This document shows, one piece after another, positions 32,747 to 42,700 of a DNA stretch of 64,000 nt. Position numbers and translations under genes: made by a program. Source of the DNA: Amycolatopsis nalaikhensis (GTDB lineage: Bacteria > Actinomycetota > Actinomycetes > Mycobacteriales > Pseudonocardiaceae); contig NZ_CP127173.1 of the NCBI RefSeq assembly GCF_030264295.1, positions 8,005,501 to 8,069,500 of the forward strand, read 5' to 3'. How positions within the stretch are numbered: position 1 is the first letter of the stretch; every line of letters begins with the position of its first letter. The notes below the pieces were generated by a model, which ran no database searches, had not been told where the DNA came from, and saw nothing but the letters and a program-made list of their open reading frames with translations.

Positions 32747-34282
32747 CTACCCGACAAGACCGTGGCGCATCGCGAACAGCGCCGCCTGCGTCCGCGTCGA
32801 GACCCCGAGCTTCGCGTAGATGTGCTCCAGGTGGGTCGAGACGGTCTTGCGCGACACCCTCAGCGCGTTCGCGATCTCGGGGTTGGACAGCCCGCGCGCC
32901 AGCTGCACCAGGACCTCCGTCTCCCGCGCGGTCAGCCCGGGCCGGTCGGTGAGCGTCCGGCGCACGCGCCGTCCGGCCGCGGTCAGCACGGCGTCGACCG
33001 CCCGGTGGTCGAAGCGGCCGGCCCGGGCTTCGCCGGCGAGGACCTCCGCGGCGGCGGATGCGGGCAGGGCCTCGCGGTGCGGGCGGGACTCGCCCAGCGC
33101 ATGGTAGACGTCCGCGGCCGCGAGGACCCGCGACGTCATGGGCAGCGCGTCGCCGGAGAGGCCGTGGGGGTAACCCGAGCCGTCGAGCCGTTCGTGGTGC
33201 TGTGCGGCGCACCGCGCGACCGACGCCAGCGCGGGCACTCGCGCCAGCATCCGTTCGGTCAGGTACGGGTGGGTCCGGGCGCGCTCGCGCTGGGCGAGCG
33301 TCCACGGCTTCGCCGCGTTCCACACCGCGCTCGGCACGCCGATCATCCCGATGTCGTGCACCCACCCCGCCCGGCGCACCACCACGACGTCCGCCTCGGC
33401 CAGGCCGAGCTGCGCGGCACCGGCGGCGGCGAGCTCGGCGACGCTGCGGGAATGCCCGAGCCGGTGGGGCGACTTGAGGTCCGCGAAGTCGCCGAAGGCC
33501 CGCAGTGCCTGGTCGAGCTCGTCGTCAGGGAGCTGCTCGCCGAGGCGCGGGTCGAGCGCGATCACCTCGTCCCAGGCCTGGATCTCCTCGAGCCCGGCGA
33601 GGACGGTGGCGTGGTGGTCCAGGAAGCAGTCGACGAGCCGCGGGTCGAACTGCGTGCCACGGCGTTCGCGGGCGACGGCGAGCGCGCCCTCGACCCCGGC
33701 CGTGCGGTGGAAGGCCTCGACGTTGTCGGCGAGGTGGACCAGCCGCGTGGCGAGCGCGAGATCGTCGCCGCCGGCCTGCCCGGGCACGCCCCGGCCGTCC
33801 CACCGCTCGAACGCCTGCAGCAGCGGGCGGCAGACGTCGTCGCCGAGCCGGAGCCGGTCCGCGAGCTCGCTGGCGCCCTGGCAGTGCGCCTGCATCACCC
33901 GCTGGACCGACTTCCCGGCCGTGGCCAGGAACTTGCCGACCATCCCGGCCCGGCGCAGCCGCGAGCTGCCGCCGCCGAGGTGGCGCGCGATGAACACCGC
34001 CATCGTGACCCCGGCGAGGTCGTCGTCGTGGCTGTCGGCGTACAGCTGCGTCTCGTCCCCGAACAGCTCGGCCAGCTCGCTGGTGTCGGCCGCGCAGCCG
34101 ACCCAGGTCAGCAGCGACGTGTAGTAGGCCGCGGCCCGGATCCCGTCCTCGACCCCGGCCGCCTCGGCCAGCCGCAGCGTGATCACCGTCTGGCGCAGGA
34201 CCCGCTCCATCGGGCGGCCCATGCCGAGGTCGGCCACCAGCGAGAGGGTGGCGACCAGCTCGGCGAGCCTGACCCGGGTCAT
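32747..34282 (-). CDS. HD-GYP domain fused to a LuxR-type DNA-binding domain
   Basis: 511 residues. Two HD-type halves are seen: residues ~1-250 (PMERVLRQTVITLRLAEAAG, ERWDGRGVPGQAGGDDL, VHLADNVEAFHR) and ~270-430, where VHDIGMIGVPSAVWN and QHHERLDGSGYPHGLSG give the HD and GYP signatures. Residues ~445-511 form a LuxR HTH (TARETEVLVQLARGLSNPEIA, RKTVSTHLEHIYAKLGV). HD-GYP proteins hydrolyse c-di-GMP or related signals; fusion to LuxR makes a one-component switch. I chose the ATG at 34282; upstream in-frame sequence does not look like protein. It is divergent from moxR. Confidence 0.85.
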   Translation of the reverse strand: MTRVRLAELVATLSLVADLGMGRPMERVLRQTVITLRLAEAAGVEDGIRAAAYYTSLLTWVGCAADTSELAELFGDETQLYADSHDDDLAGVTMAVFIARHLGGGSSRLRRAGMVGKFLATAGKSVQRVMQAHCQGASELADRLRLGDDVCRPLLQAFERWDGRGVPGQAGGDDLALATRLVHLADNVEAFHRTAGVEGALAVARERRGTQFDPRLVDCFLDHHATVLAGLEEIQAWDEVIALDPRLGEQLPDDELDQALRAFGDFADLKSPHRLGHSRSVAELAAAGAAQLGLAEADVVVVRRAGWVHDIGMIGVPSAVWNAAKPWTLAQRERARTHPYLTERMLARVPALASVARCAAQHHERLDGSGYPHGLSGDALPMTSRVLAAADVYHALGESRPHREALPASAAAEVLAGEARAGRFDHRAVDAVLTAAGRRVRRTLTDRPGLTARETEVLVQLARGLSNPEIANALRVSRKTVSTHLEHIYAKLGVSTRTQAALFAMRHGLVG

Positions 34283-34472
34283 CTCCGCATCCTCGATCGC
34301 CGCGGCGGGCCGGGCAAGGTCTTCACAGATGTCACACCGGGAAGGGTGTTGGCTACTCGAGGGCCGACCCGCGCGTCCGCGTGCCGGACGGACGGACGAC
34401 CGGGGAACGCAGTACGGTCGCACCGCGTGATGATCGTCGCGGGGGCGGCGCACGAACTTTCGAGGAGGCAGA

Positions 34473-35540
<1,068 letters not shown>

Positions 35541-35547
35541 CCCGGCG

Positions 35548-36492
35548 ATGGCGAAGAACGAGAAGGGCGACCGCCCTTCGTGGGCGCCGCCGGTGCTGCG
35601 CGGCGACCGGATGGAGGCCGGGCTCCGGACGCTGGAGCTCGACGTCCGCCGCCGGCTCGACGGGCTGCTGCAGGGCAACCACCTCGGCCTGGTGCCCGGG
35701 CCGGGGTCCGAGCCCGGCGAGGCGCGCCCGTACCAGCCCGGCGACGACGTGCGCCGGATGGACTGGGCGGTCACCGCGCGCACCACGACCCCGCACATCC
35801 GCGAGACGGTCGCTGACCGCGAGCTGGAGACCTGGGTGGTCGCCGACCTCTCGGCGAGCCTCGACTTCGGCACGGCGCTCTGCGAGAAGCGTGACCTGGT
35901 GGTCTGCGCGGTCGCGGCGGTCGCGCACCTCACCGGAGGCGGCGGCAACCGGATCGGCGCGCTGATCTCCACCGGCGCGGACACCACCCGCATCCCGGCC
36001 CGCGGCGGCCTGGCGCACGCACGTGGGCTGGTCCGGAAGCTGGCCGAGACGCCCCGCGCGGCCGAGGGCACCCGGGGCGATTTCGCCCAGGCGCTGGAGG
36101 CGTTGCGCCGCCCGCCGCGGCGCCGGGGGCTGGCCGTGGTGATCTCCGACTTCCTGGGCGACAGCTCGTGGGAGCGGCCGCTGCGGGCGCTGGGCGGGCG
36201 CCACGAACTGATCGCGATCGAAGTCCTCGACCCGCGCGACGTCGACCTGCCCGAGGTGGGCACCGTCGTGCTGGCCGACCCGGAGACAGGGAAACAGCGC
36301 GAAGTGCACGCTTCGGCCTTGCTGCGCAAGGAGTTCGGGGCCGCGGCCCACGCCCACCGGCAGAAGGTGGCGGCCGGCCTGCGGCGCGCGGGTGCGGCGC
36401 ACCTGACGCTGCGCACGGACGCCGACTGGATCGCCGACATGGTGCGGTTCGTCGTCGCCCGCAAGCGCCGCTGGTCCGGGGGTGTCGCGTGA
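35548..36492 (+). CDS. DUF58 domain protein of the MoxR operon
   Basis: 314 residues, a degenerate VWA-like fold. The family signature is clear: GLLQGNHLGLVPGPGSEPGEARPYQPGDDVRRMDWAVTART-type block (shown partly), then WVVADLSASLDFGT, which replaces a MIDAS DxSxS by DLSASLD, and RGLAVVISDFLGDSSW. DUF58 partners bind MoxR. Corresponds in position to M. tuberculosis Rv1480. Confidence 0.9.
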   Translation: MAKNEKGDRPSWAPPVLRGDRMEAGLRTLELDVRRRLDGLLQGNHLGLVPGPGSEPGEARPYQPGDDVRRMDWAVTARTTTPHIRETVADRELETWVVADLSASLDFGTALCEKRDLVVCAVAAVAHLTGGGGNRIGALISTGADTTRIPARGGLAHARGLVRKLAETPRAAEGTRGDFAQALEALRRPPRRRGLAVVISDFLGDSSWERPLRALGGRHELIAIEVLDPRDVDLPEVGTVVLADPETGKQREVHASALLRKEFGAAAHAHRQKVAAGLRRAGAAHLTLRTDADWIADMVRFVVARKRRWSGGVA

Positions 36493-36565
36493 GGGAGCTT
36501 GCGACCGAACCATCCAACACAGCGCTGCCGACTCAGGCCGCACCGAGCGTCAGCGAGGTGTGCGC

Positions 36566-37546
36566 ATGAGCTTGACGGGCTTCACGGCGCCGTGGTGGTT
36601 CCTGCTGCTGATCGCCGTCGCGGCGGTCGCGGTCGGGTACGTCCTGGCGCAGCGCGCGCGCCGCAAGCGGACCATGCGGTTCGCGAACCTCGACCTGCTC
36701 GAGCGGGTCGCGCCGAAGAGCCAGGGCTGGACCCGGCACCTGCCCGCGGTGCTCATCGTGCTGTCGCTGCTGATCCTGACGGTGGCGCTGGCCGGGCCGA
36801 CGGCCGAGCAGAAGGTGCCCCGCAACCGGGCGACCGTGATGCTGGTGATCGACGTGTCGCTGTCGATGGAGGCCACCGACGTCGCCCCGACCCGGCTGAA
36901 GGCGGCGCAGGACGCGGCGACGCAGTTCGCGCAGAACATGACCCCGGGCATCAACCTGGGCCTGATCTCGTTCGCGGGCACGGCGACGGTGCTGGTCAAC
37001 CCGACGACGGACCGCAACGGCGTGATCAAGGCGATCGAGAACCTGAAGCTGGCCCAGTCGACGGCGACCGGTGAGGGCATCTTCGCGGCCCTGCAGTCGG
37101 TGGAGAGCTTCTCCAGCGTCGTGGGCGGCGCGGACGGGCCGCCGCCGGCGCGGATAGTGCTGATGTCCGACGGGAAGCAGACGGTGCCCGAGGACCTGTA
37201 CGCGGCCCGCGGCGGCTACACGGCGGCCCAGGCGGCGAAGCAGGCGGGCGTGCCGATCTCGTCGATCTCCTTCGGCACGACGCACGGTTCGGTCGACATC
37301 GAGGGCAAGGCCCAGCCGGTAAGCGTGGACGACGAGTCGCTGCGCGAAATCGCCCGGCTGTCCGGCGGCGACTTCTACAAGGCGGCCAGTGCCGAGGAGC
37401 TGAAGAAGGTCTACGGGGACCTCGGCGAGCAGATCGGCTACGAGATCAAGGACGCGGACGCGAGCAAGCCGTGGGTGGTCGTCGGAACGCTGATCCTGAT
37501 GATCGGCGCGGCGGCCAGCCTGTTCCTGGGGCAGAGACTCCCGTGA
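36566..37546 (+). CDS. Membrane VWA-domain (BatA-like) protein
   Basis: 326 residues. Helices at ~10-28 and ~58-75 precede a VWA domain with a complete MIDAS motif, VIDVSLSMEATD (DxSxS), a Thr in STATGEG and RIVLMSDGKQT (third metal site); one more helix (WVVVGTLILMIGAAASLFLG) closes the protein. The VWA domain faces outward or inward between helices 2 and 3. Position matches M. tuberculosis Rv1481. GAGGTG precedes the ATG. Its stop lies in TGACTCA, which also supplies the stop of the convergent gene. Confidence 0.9.
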   Translation: MSLTGFTAPWWFLLLIAVAAVAVGYVLAQRARRKRTMRFANLDLLERVAPKSQGWTRHLPAVLIVLSLLILTVALAGPTAEQKVPRNRATVMLVIDVSLSMEATDVAPTRLKAAQDAATQFAQNMTPGINLGLISFAGTATVLVNPTTDRNGVIKAIENLKLAQSTATGEGIFAALQSVESFSSVVGGADGPPPARIVLMSDGKQTVPEDLYAARGGYTAAQAAKQAGVPISSISFGTTHGSVDIEGKAQPVSVDDESLREIARLSGGDFYKAASAEELKKVYGDLGEQIGYEIKDADASKPWVVVGTLILMIGAAASLFLGQRLP

Positions 37547-37547
37547 C

Positions 37548-38060
37548 TCAGGCTCGGCGGACGCCGTAGAGGCTTCCGCCGAGCAGGGTCACCCCGGAGA
37601 GCACCCCGCTGACGAACGGCACCCACGGCAGGGCCGGGCTCCCGAGCAGCGCCAGTCCGACCACACCGAGCACGGTCAGGACGACGCCGACGACGAGGAT
37701 CGACCGGGTCTTCCAGGCGGAGGCGAGGGCGACGAAGTGGAGCCCGACGACGGTGGCGATCCACGCGACGTTCGCCTGGACGGGGGCGTCGAGCAGGCTG
37801 AGCACGAAGAACCCGGCGACGAGCAGCACGACCTCACTGATGACGACGATTCGGTAGCGGGGACCGAACATCGGCCGCCCGTCGAGGGTGGGCCGCCCAC
37901 CGGCCCGAAGCCCGAGGAAGAGAACGGCGGCGAGCGCGAGGACGGCAAGGGCGCGAAGCACCCAGCCGAGCGCGGCGGGGACGGGGTCCCCGGAGTTGAC
38001 CAGAACGAACACGGCACCGAACGCGGCGCCGATGAGCGCCCCCAGGAACTGCTGTCGCAT
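37548..38060 (-). CDS. Hypothetical membrane protein
   Basis: 170 residues with five to six predicted helices (about 7-24, 33-51, 70-90, 96-112, 119-139, 143-163). A short cytoplasmic GGRPTLDGRPMFGPRYR loop separates helices 2 and 3. I recognise no family motif. It sits 2 bp from the convergent VWA gene, where M. tuberculosis has the unrelated-looking Rv1482c. Confidence 0.7.
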   Translation of the reverse strand: MRQQFLGALIGAAFGAVFVLVNSGDPVPAALGWVLRALAVLALAAVLFLGLRAGGRPTLDGRPMFGPRYRIVVISEVVLLVAGFFVLSLLDAPVQANVAWIATVVGLHFVALASAWKTRSILVVGVVLTVLGVVGLALLGSPALPWVPFVSGVLSGVTLLGGSLYGVRRA

Positions 38061-38396
38061 CCGGCGAACCTACCGGAGCCGATCTTGACGGCCGCCGGTC
38101 AGGCCGGTTCGCGCTCGACCCTGCCAGGTTGGTCCCGGCGCCCGCCGCCGTGCGGGACGACGACGATCTGGTCATCGTCTTCGTAGATGACCTCGCCCGG
38201 CAGGCTGGGCGACACGAGCTTGGCCCAGCGGACACCGTGGGCCTCGAACCACGCGCTCGCGCCAGGGTTGACGGCGTGGTCGTAGGCGATCGTGGCCGGG
38301 TTGGTGTAGTGCCGCTCGTACCAGGCGTGGTTGGCCCGGCGGGATCACCGGGAAATTCGGTGGCCCCGCGCGGCCGGAGGGAGTTGGCTGGCCGCC
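38061..38396. other. Interval between the membrane protein and the serine hydrolase
   Basis: 336 bp. Most of it is taken by a start-less coding remnant on the minus strand (38099-38344). The rest, 38345-38396, holds the putative promoter of the serine hydrolase, with GGAGGGAG at 38376-38383. I see no RNA gene. Confidence 0.5.
38099..38344 (-). pseudogene. 5'-truncated coding remnant without a start codon
   Basis: An 81-codon open frame ending in TGA (38099-38101). It is bounded upstream by an in-frame TGA (38345-38347), with no ATG, GTG or TTG in the first half. Codon third positions are almost all G or C and the sequence looks like folded protein: RANHAWYERHYTNPATIAY, then DHAVNPGASAWFEAHGVRWA, then a strand pair EVIYEDDDQIVVV and a basic tail. 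It therefore looks like the C-terminal end of a lost gene. I do not recognise the family. It probably marks a deletion or insertion junction at ~38345 beside the serine hydrolase. Confidence 0.55.
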
Positions 38397-39461
38397 GTGG
38401 CCGACATCCAGGGCAGCTGTGACGGGCGGTTCGCGAAAGTGGGCGATGTGCTCGCGACCTCGCTCGACACCGACGACGTCGGGGCCAGCGTCGCCGTCTT
38501 CGTCGATGGTCAACCCGTCGTCGACCTCTGGGGCGGCTACGTCGATGCCGCCCGGACCACGCCGTGGGGCCGGGACACCATCACCACCGTCTGGTCCACC
38601 ACCAAGACCATGACCGCCCTCTGCGCGCTCGTCCTGGCCGACCGCGGCGACCTGGACCTCGACGCGCCCGTCGCCGCCTACTGGCCCGAGTTCGCCGCCG
38701 CCGGCAAGGAAACCGTGCTCGTGCGGCACCTGCTCGGGCACTCCGCGGGCCTGCCGGACTTCGCCGACCCGATCACCGTCGCCGACCTGACCGACTGGGC
38801 GGGGACCACCGCTCGCCTGGCTGCCCAGACACCGAAGTGGGAACCCGGCACGGCCGCCGGGTACCACTCGGTCACCTTCGGCTTCCTCGTCGGGGAGGTC
38901 GTCCGCCGCGTCACCGGACGCACCCTGGGGACGTTCTTCCAAGAAGAGATCGTCACTCCCACCGGCGCCGACTTCCACATCGGGCTGGCCCCCGAACACG
39001 ACCACCGCGTCGCCCAGCTGATCCCCGATCCGAAGGGCGACAAGCCGCCGGGGTTCCTCGTCGGCGTCTCGGACTCCTTCACCGAAGCCTGGCGGCGCGC
39101 GGAAATCCCGGCCGTCAACGGCTACGGCAACGCCCGCTCGGTCGCCGCCGTGCAATCCGCGCTGGCCTGTGGGGGCGTCACCGGTGGTGTGCGGCTCCTG
39201 TCGGCCGCCGGGGGCGAGCGGGTGTTCGAGGAACAGTTCCACGGCGTCGACCGCGTTCTCGGCATGCCGATCCGCTGGGGCTTGGGCTACCGGCTGGAGA
39301 ACCGCTCGGCTTCCTGGGGCGGCTGGGGTGGTTCGGTGGTGCTCGTCGACGTCGAGCACCGCATGGTCGTGGCCTACGTGATGAACCAGGTGCTCTGGGA
39401 GGACGGCTACACCCGCGGCGTGAACGCCGTGCTCGCCGCCTACGAATCCGTCATGGCCTAG
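38397..39461 (+). CDS. Class C beta-lactamase-like serine hydrolase
   Basis: 354 residues. The SxxK motif is in VWSTTKTMTAL (residues ~62-66), with the second motif Tyr in GYHSVTFG and a WGGWGG region standing in for KTG/HxG. HLLGHSAGLPDF is a hallmark of this family (EstB/LACTB-like esterases and D-aminopeptidases). No signal peptide is apparent, which argues for an intracellular esterase rather than a resistance enzyme. Start chosen at the GTG at 38397, ~13 nt after GGAGGGAG. Its stop is the CTAG shared with trmL. Confidence 0.83.
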   Translation: MADIQGSCDGRFAKVGDVLATSLDTDDVGASVAVFVDGQPVVDLWGGYVDAARTTPWGRDTITTVWSTTKTMTALCALVLADRGDLDLDAPVAAYWPEFAAAGKETVLVRHLLGHSAGLPDFADPITVADLTDWAGTTARLAAQTPKWEPGTAAGYHSVTFGFLVGEVVRRVTGRTLGTFFQEEIVTPTGADFHIGLAPEHDHRVAQLIPDPKGDKPPGFLVGVSDSFTEAWRRAEIPAVNGYGNARSVAAVQSALACGGVTGGVRLLSAAGGERVFEEQFHGVDRVLGMPIRWGLGYRLENRSASWGGWGGSVVLVDVEHRMVVAYVMNQVLWEDGYTRGVNAVLAAYESVMA

Positions 39462-39919
39462 GCGCCCGCGAACCCGTTCTGCCGCCACGCCTCGTAGATG
39501 GCGATCGCCGCGGTGTTGGCCAGGTTGAGCGACCGGCTCGTCGGCAGCATCGGCAGCCGCACGCGGTCGGTGACCTCGGGTGCCCCCTGCACGGAAACGG
39601 GCAGCCCCACCGACTCCGGCCCGAACATCAGCACGTCGCCCGGGGTGTAGGCGACGTCGGTGTGCAGCCGCGTCGCCGACGCGCTGAACGCGTACACCTT
39701 CGCCGGCAGCAACGCCGCCCACGCCGCGTCGAGGTCGGCGTGCACGTGGACCCGCGCGAGGTCGTGGTAGTCGAGCCCGGCGCGGCGGAGCTGCTTGTCC
39801 TCCAACGTGAACCCGAGCGGCTCCACCAGGTGCAGCTCGCACCCGGTGTTCGCGGCGAGCCGGATCGCGTTGCCCGTGTTCGGCGGGATTTCGGGGTGGT
39901 AGAAGAGAACCCGGAACAC
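39458..39919 (-). CDS. trmL: tRNA (cytidine/uridine-34 2'-O)-methyltransferase TrmL
   Basis: 153 residues, the size of a minimal SPOUT methyltransferase. It shows the trefoil-knot signatures HPEIPPNTGNAIRLAANTG at the start, LLMFGPESVGLP-like (here VLMFGPESVGLP) and LPTSRSLNLANTAAIAIYEA at the end. It methylates the wobble ribose of tRNA-Leu in other bacteria. The upstream thioesterase stops 3 bp before its GTG; the two are an operon. Confidence 0.92.
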   Translation of the reverse strand: MFRVLFYHPEIPPNTGNAIRLAANTGCELHLVEPLGFTLEDKQLRRAGLDYHDLARVHVHADLDAAWAALLPAKVYAFSASATRLHTDVAYTPGDVLMFGPESVGLPVSVQGAPEVTDRVRLPMLPTSRSLNLANTAAIAIYEAWRQNGFAGA

Positions 39920-39922
39920 GGC

Positions 39923-40345
39923 TCAGTCCCCGAGCAGGGCCGCGTAGACCTTGCGGACCGCGTCCGGCGGCGCCGTCGGCCGCACGGTGGCCGGGTCGAT
40001 GAACACGTACCGGACGTTCGCCGCCAGCACGAGCGTCTCGCCGCGGTGGATCTCGAAGTCGAACACCAGCGACGTCGTCCCGAGGTGGGTCAGGTACTGC
40101 GAAACGACCAGTTCCTCGTCGTAGCGGGCGGGCGCGCGGAACTTCAGGTTCGCCTCCGCGACCACGACGTCCGTGCCGTGCGCGAGGAACTCGTCGTGCG
40201 AGCCGAACAACGCCTTCTCGGCCGCGAAGGCGCACATGTCCACATAGGCCATGTAGTGGGCGTTGAAGACGATGCCCTGGCCGTCGCACTCGTGGTAGCG
40301 CACGCGCAACGGCATCTCGACGATCGGACGGCGGGGTTCGGTCAC
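39923..40345 (-). CDS. Acyl-CoA thioesterase, 4HBT hot-dog family
   Basis: 140 residues. The 4HBT signature is RVRYHECDGQGIVFNAHYMAYVD: the Asp of ECDGQG is the general-base position of YbgC-like enzymes. A C-terminal strand VLAANVRYVFID follows. It hydrolyses acyl-CoA thioesters of unknown chain. A TAGATT hexamer (40352-40357, minus strand) is 6 nt before the GTG, so it is likely leaderless. Operon with trmL. Confidence 0.87.
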   Translation of the reverse strand: MTEPRRPIVEMPLRVRYHECDGQGIVFNAHYMAYVDMCAFAAEKALFGSHDEFLAHGTDVVVAEANLKFRAPARYDEELVVSQYLTHLGTTSLVFDFEIHRGETLVLAANVRYVFIDPATVRPTAPPDAVRKVYAALLGD

Positions 40346-40361
40346 CAGCCCAATCTAGCGG

Positions 40362-41306
40362 TCAGCCGTGCAGCGTCCGGTAAGCGGCCGCCGCGCCCGG
40401 CTGCAGCGGCACCGGCTGGGTGCCGATCAGGGGCCGGACGTCGAGGAACTGCGTCCCGACGGCCTCCGCGGGCACCAGCGCGGTGGCGCGCTCGACGAGC
40501 AGCCGGACGACCGCGGCGGCGACGTCGTCGGGCAGGGCGGGGGAGCAGACCAGCAGGTTCGCCACGCCGATCGTGCCCGGCGCGCCGACCCCGCGGTACG
40601 CCCCGTCCGGCACCTGGACCTGGTCGTACACCGGCCCGTACGCGGCGCGCAGCGCGGGGACGACGGAGTCGAGCGGGAGCAACGCGATCGGCGTCGTGCG
40701 GGTCAGGTCGGCGAGCTTCGGCGTCGGTACCCCGCCGGACCACAGCATCGCGTCGATCCGCCGGGCGGCCAGCGCGCGGACGGCGTCGTCGAACAGCAGG
40801 TGCCGGGCGTCCACCGCGACCCCGGCCTTGGCGAACAGGCGCTCGCCGAGCTGGGCCGCGCCGGAGCCGCCCGCGCCCAGGGAGACCGGGCGGCCCGCGA
40901 GGTCGGCGAGGCGGCGCACCGGCCCGTCCGCGCGCACGACGAGCTGCAGGTAGTTCTCGTAGACGCGGCCCAGCGCGAGGAGCGGCACTTCTCCGGTGAA
41001 CGGCGCGTCGCCGCGCAACGCCGTCTGGGCGACGTCGGTGAGCACCAGCCCGAGGTCGGCCTGGCCGCGCCGCACGAGGTCGACGTTCGCGACGCTCGCC
41101 TCGGTCGGCACGGCGGTGGCGTGCAGCCGCGGCTCGGCGCGGTTCAGCTCGGCGGCGAGGAGTTCGGCGAAGGCGAGGTAGAAGCCGCCGCGTTCCCCGG
41201 CGGCGATGGTGACCGTGCGCTCCGGGCCGGGGTAGCCGGACGTCGAGCAGCCGGCCAGCGCGAGGCCGAGGCCGCCGAGGAGGGCGGTGCGGCGGGTGAG
41301 CGTCAT
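40362..41306 (-). CDS. TAXI-family solute-binding lipoprotein
   Basis: 314 residues. A Tat/Sec-type lipoprotein signal (LTRRTALLGGLGLALAGC; lipobox LAGC, Cys ~20) precedes a TAXI/TRAP-type binding domain: TIAAGERGGFYLAFAELLAAEL, VRRGQADLGLVLTDVAQ, LAGRPVSLGAGGSGAAQLGERL. TAXI proteins bind C4-C5 dicarboxylates or glutamate for TRAP permeases. No TRAP permease is nearby; it overlaps the histidine kinase by 4 bp, so it is more likely a ligand-presenting sensor subunit or a partner of the MHS transporter. Confidence 0.87.
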   Translation of the reverse strand: MTLTRRTALLGGLGLALAGCSTSGYPGPERTVTIAAGERGGFYLAFAELLAAELNRAEPRLHATAVPTEASVANVDLVRRGQADLGLVLTDVAQTALRGDAPFTGEVPLLALGRVYENYLQLVVRADGPVRRLADLAGRPVSLGAGGSGAAQLGERLFAKAGVAVDARHLLFDDAVRALAARRIDAMLWSGGVPTPKLADLTRTTPIALLPLDSVVPALRAAYGPVYDQVQVPDGAYRGVGAPGTIGVANLLVCSPALPDDVAAAVVRLLVERATALVPAEAVGTQFLDVRPLIGTQPVPLQPGAAAAYRTLHG

Positions 41307-42697
41307 CGCGGCACCTCCTGCCGCGGCAGCGTGACGCGGACTTCGAGGCCGTGCGGTTCGGCCTGGCGCAGTTCCAGGACGCCGCCGCGGGTGCGGACCT
41401 GCTGGTGCGCGATCGCCAGGCCCAGCCCGGTCCCGCGCGGCGCGCCCTCGCCGCCCGCACGCCAGAACCGCTCGGTCGCCCGCGCCCGGTCCTCAGTGGA
41501 CAGACCGGGTCCGTCGTCGGCGACGACGAGCGTCGCGGTGTCGTCGTCGGCTTCCCAGTCCGCGGTGATCTTCGCGCCGCGCCCGGCGTAGTGGACGGCG
41601 TTGTCCAGCAGCACGTCGAGGATCTGGGCCAGCTCGCCTTCGGGACAGCGCACGGTCACCGGCTCGGCGTGGCCGGGCGGCGGCACGATCACCGCCCCGG
41701 CGTCCTCGGCGGCCAGGCGCCACGCGTCGACGCGTTCGGCGAGGACGGACGCGAGGTCGCACGCCTCATCCGCGCCGCCCGCGGCGACGCGCGTCGCGGT
41801 GCTCTCGGCCAGGGCGAGCGCCAGCAGGCCGTCGAGGAGCTTCTCCAGCCGTTCCACCTCGGCGACGGTGGCCCGGTAGGTCGCGCCGTCGCCCTCGACC
41901 TGGTGGGCCAGGGAGTCGACGCGCAGCCGCAGCGCGGCCAGCGGGTTGCGCAGCTGGTGGGAGGCGTCGGCGACCAGCCGGTGCTGCTGGTCGGCGGCTT
42001 CCGAGACGGCCTCGGACATCCGGTTGACCTGCCCGGCCAGTGCCCGCAGCTCCCGCGGCCCGGTGCGTTCCGGGACGTGCGCGCGGTGCCCGGCGGCGAC
42101 CGCGAGCACCCCGGTCTCCAGCTCGTGCAGCGGCCGCACCATCCACCGGGCCAGCACCACGGCGAGCAGCACGAACACCACGGCGACCAGCAGCGCCCCG
42201 GCGCCGATGGTGGCCCACCGGGTGGCGACGTCCGCGGCCGCCGCCGTCACCGACGCCCGCAGCACGACGACGCCGGACACGCGGGTGCCGGTGCCGACCG
42301 GGCGGGCGAAGTAGGCGGGTTCGGCCGACCACGGGGAAAGCCCGTCGACGCGCGGCGCGGGCTCGTTGCGCATGGTCGCCTCGACCAGGGCGTGCACCGC
42401 CGGGTCGGCCGCGGTCAGCCCACCGGCTTGAACGAGGGGCAGGCGCCGGGCATCGACGATCACGACGCCTTCGCCGTACAGCTCGGCGTAGCGGGCCGCG
42501 TCGGCCGAAAGCGCCGCCGGATCCCGCGTGTCGACGGCCTGCTGGGCGAGCACGACGAACCGGTCGACGTCGGCGGTCCGGGAGATGACCAGTTGCTGGG
42601 TGCGCTGCTCGGCGGTGGCCGTCAGCAGCGGCAGCGCGAACGCGGCGACGACGGCGAGCGCCAAGGCGACCAGGACGACCAGCAGCCGGGTGCGCAC
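41303..42697 (-). CDS. Two-component sensor histidine kinase
   Basis: 464 residues. Helix 1 (~4-24), an extracytoplasmic sensor of ~140 residues, helix 2 (~168-190), HAMP, then HisKA with the H-box VADASHQLRNPLAALR (phospho-His ~245) and a HATPase with LLDNAVHYAG (N box), VADDGPGLS (G1) and GTGLGLAIAHQQV (G2). The layout is that of TctE-like kinases that respond to carboxylates. It forms an overlapping operon: regulator, kinase, TAXI lipoprotein. Confidence 0.93.
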   Translation of the reverse strand: MRTRLLVVLVALALAVVAAFALPLLTATAEQRTQQLVISRTADVDRFVVLAQQAVDTRDPAALSADAARYAELYGEGVVIVDARRLPLVQAGGLTAADPAVHALVEATMRNEPAPRVDGLSPWSAEPAYFARPVGTGTRVSGVVVLRASVTAAAADVATRWATIGAGALLVAVVFVLLAVVLARWMVRPLHELETGVLAVAAGHRAHVPERTGPRELRALAGQVNRMSEAVSEAADQQHRLVADASHQLRNPLAALRLRVDSLAHQVEGDGATYRATVAEVERLEKLLDGLLALALAESTATRVAAGGADEACDLASVLAERVDAWRLAAEDAGAVIVPPPGHAEPVTVRCPEGELAQILDVLLDNAVHYAGRGAKITADWEADDDTATLVVADDGPGLSTEDRARATERFWRAGGEGAPRGTGLGLAIAHQQVRTRGGVLELRQAEPHGLEVRVTLPRQEVPR

Positions 42698-42700
42698 GGG

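Noticed and set aside
38397..39461. Acquired beta-lactamase resistance gene
   Set aside because: No signal peptide and the family signature is that of intracellular esterase-like serine hydrolases; no mobile element is nearby.
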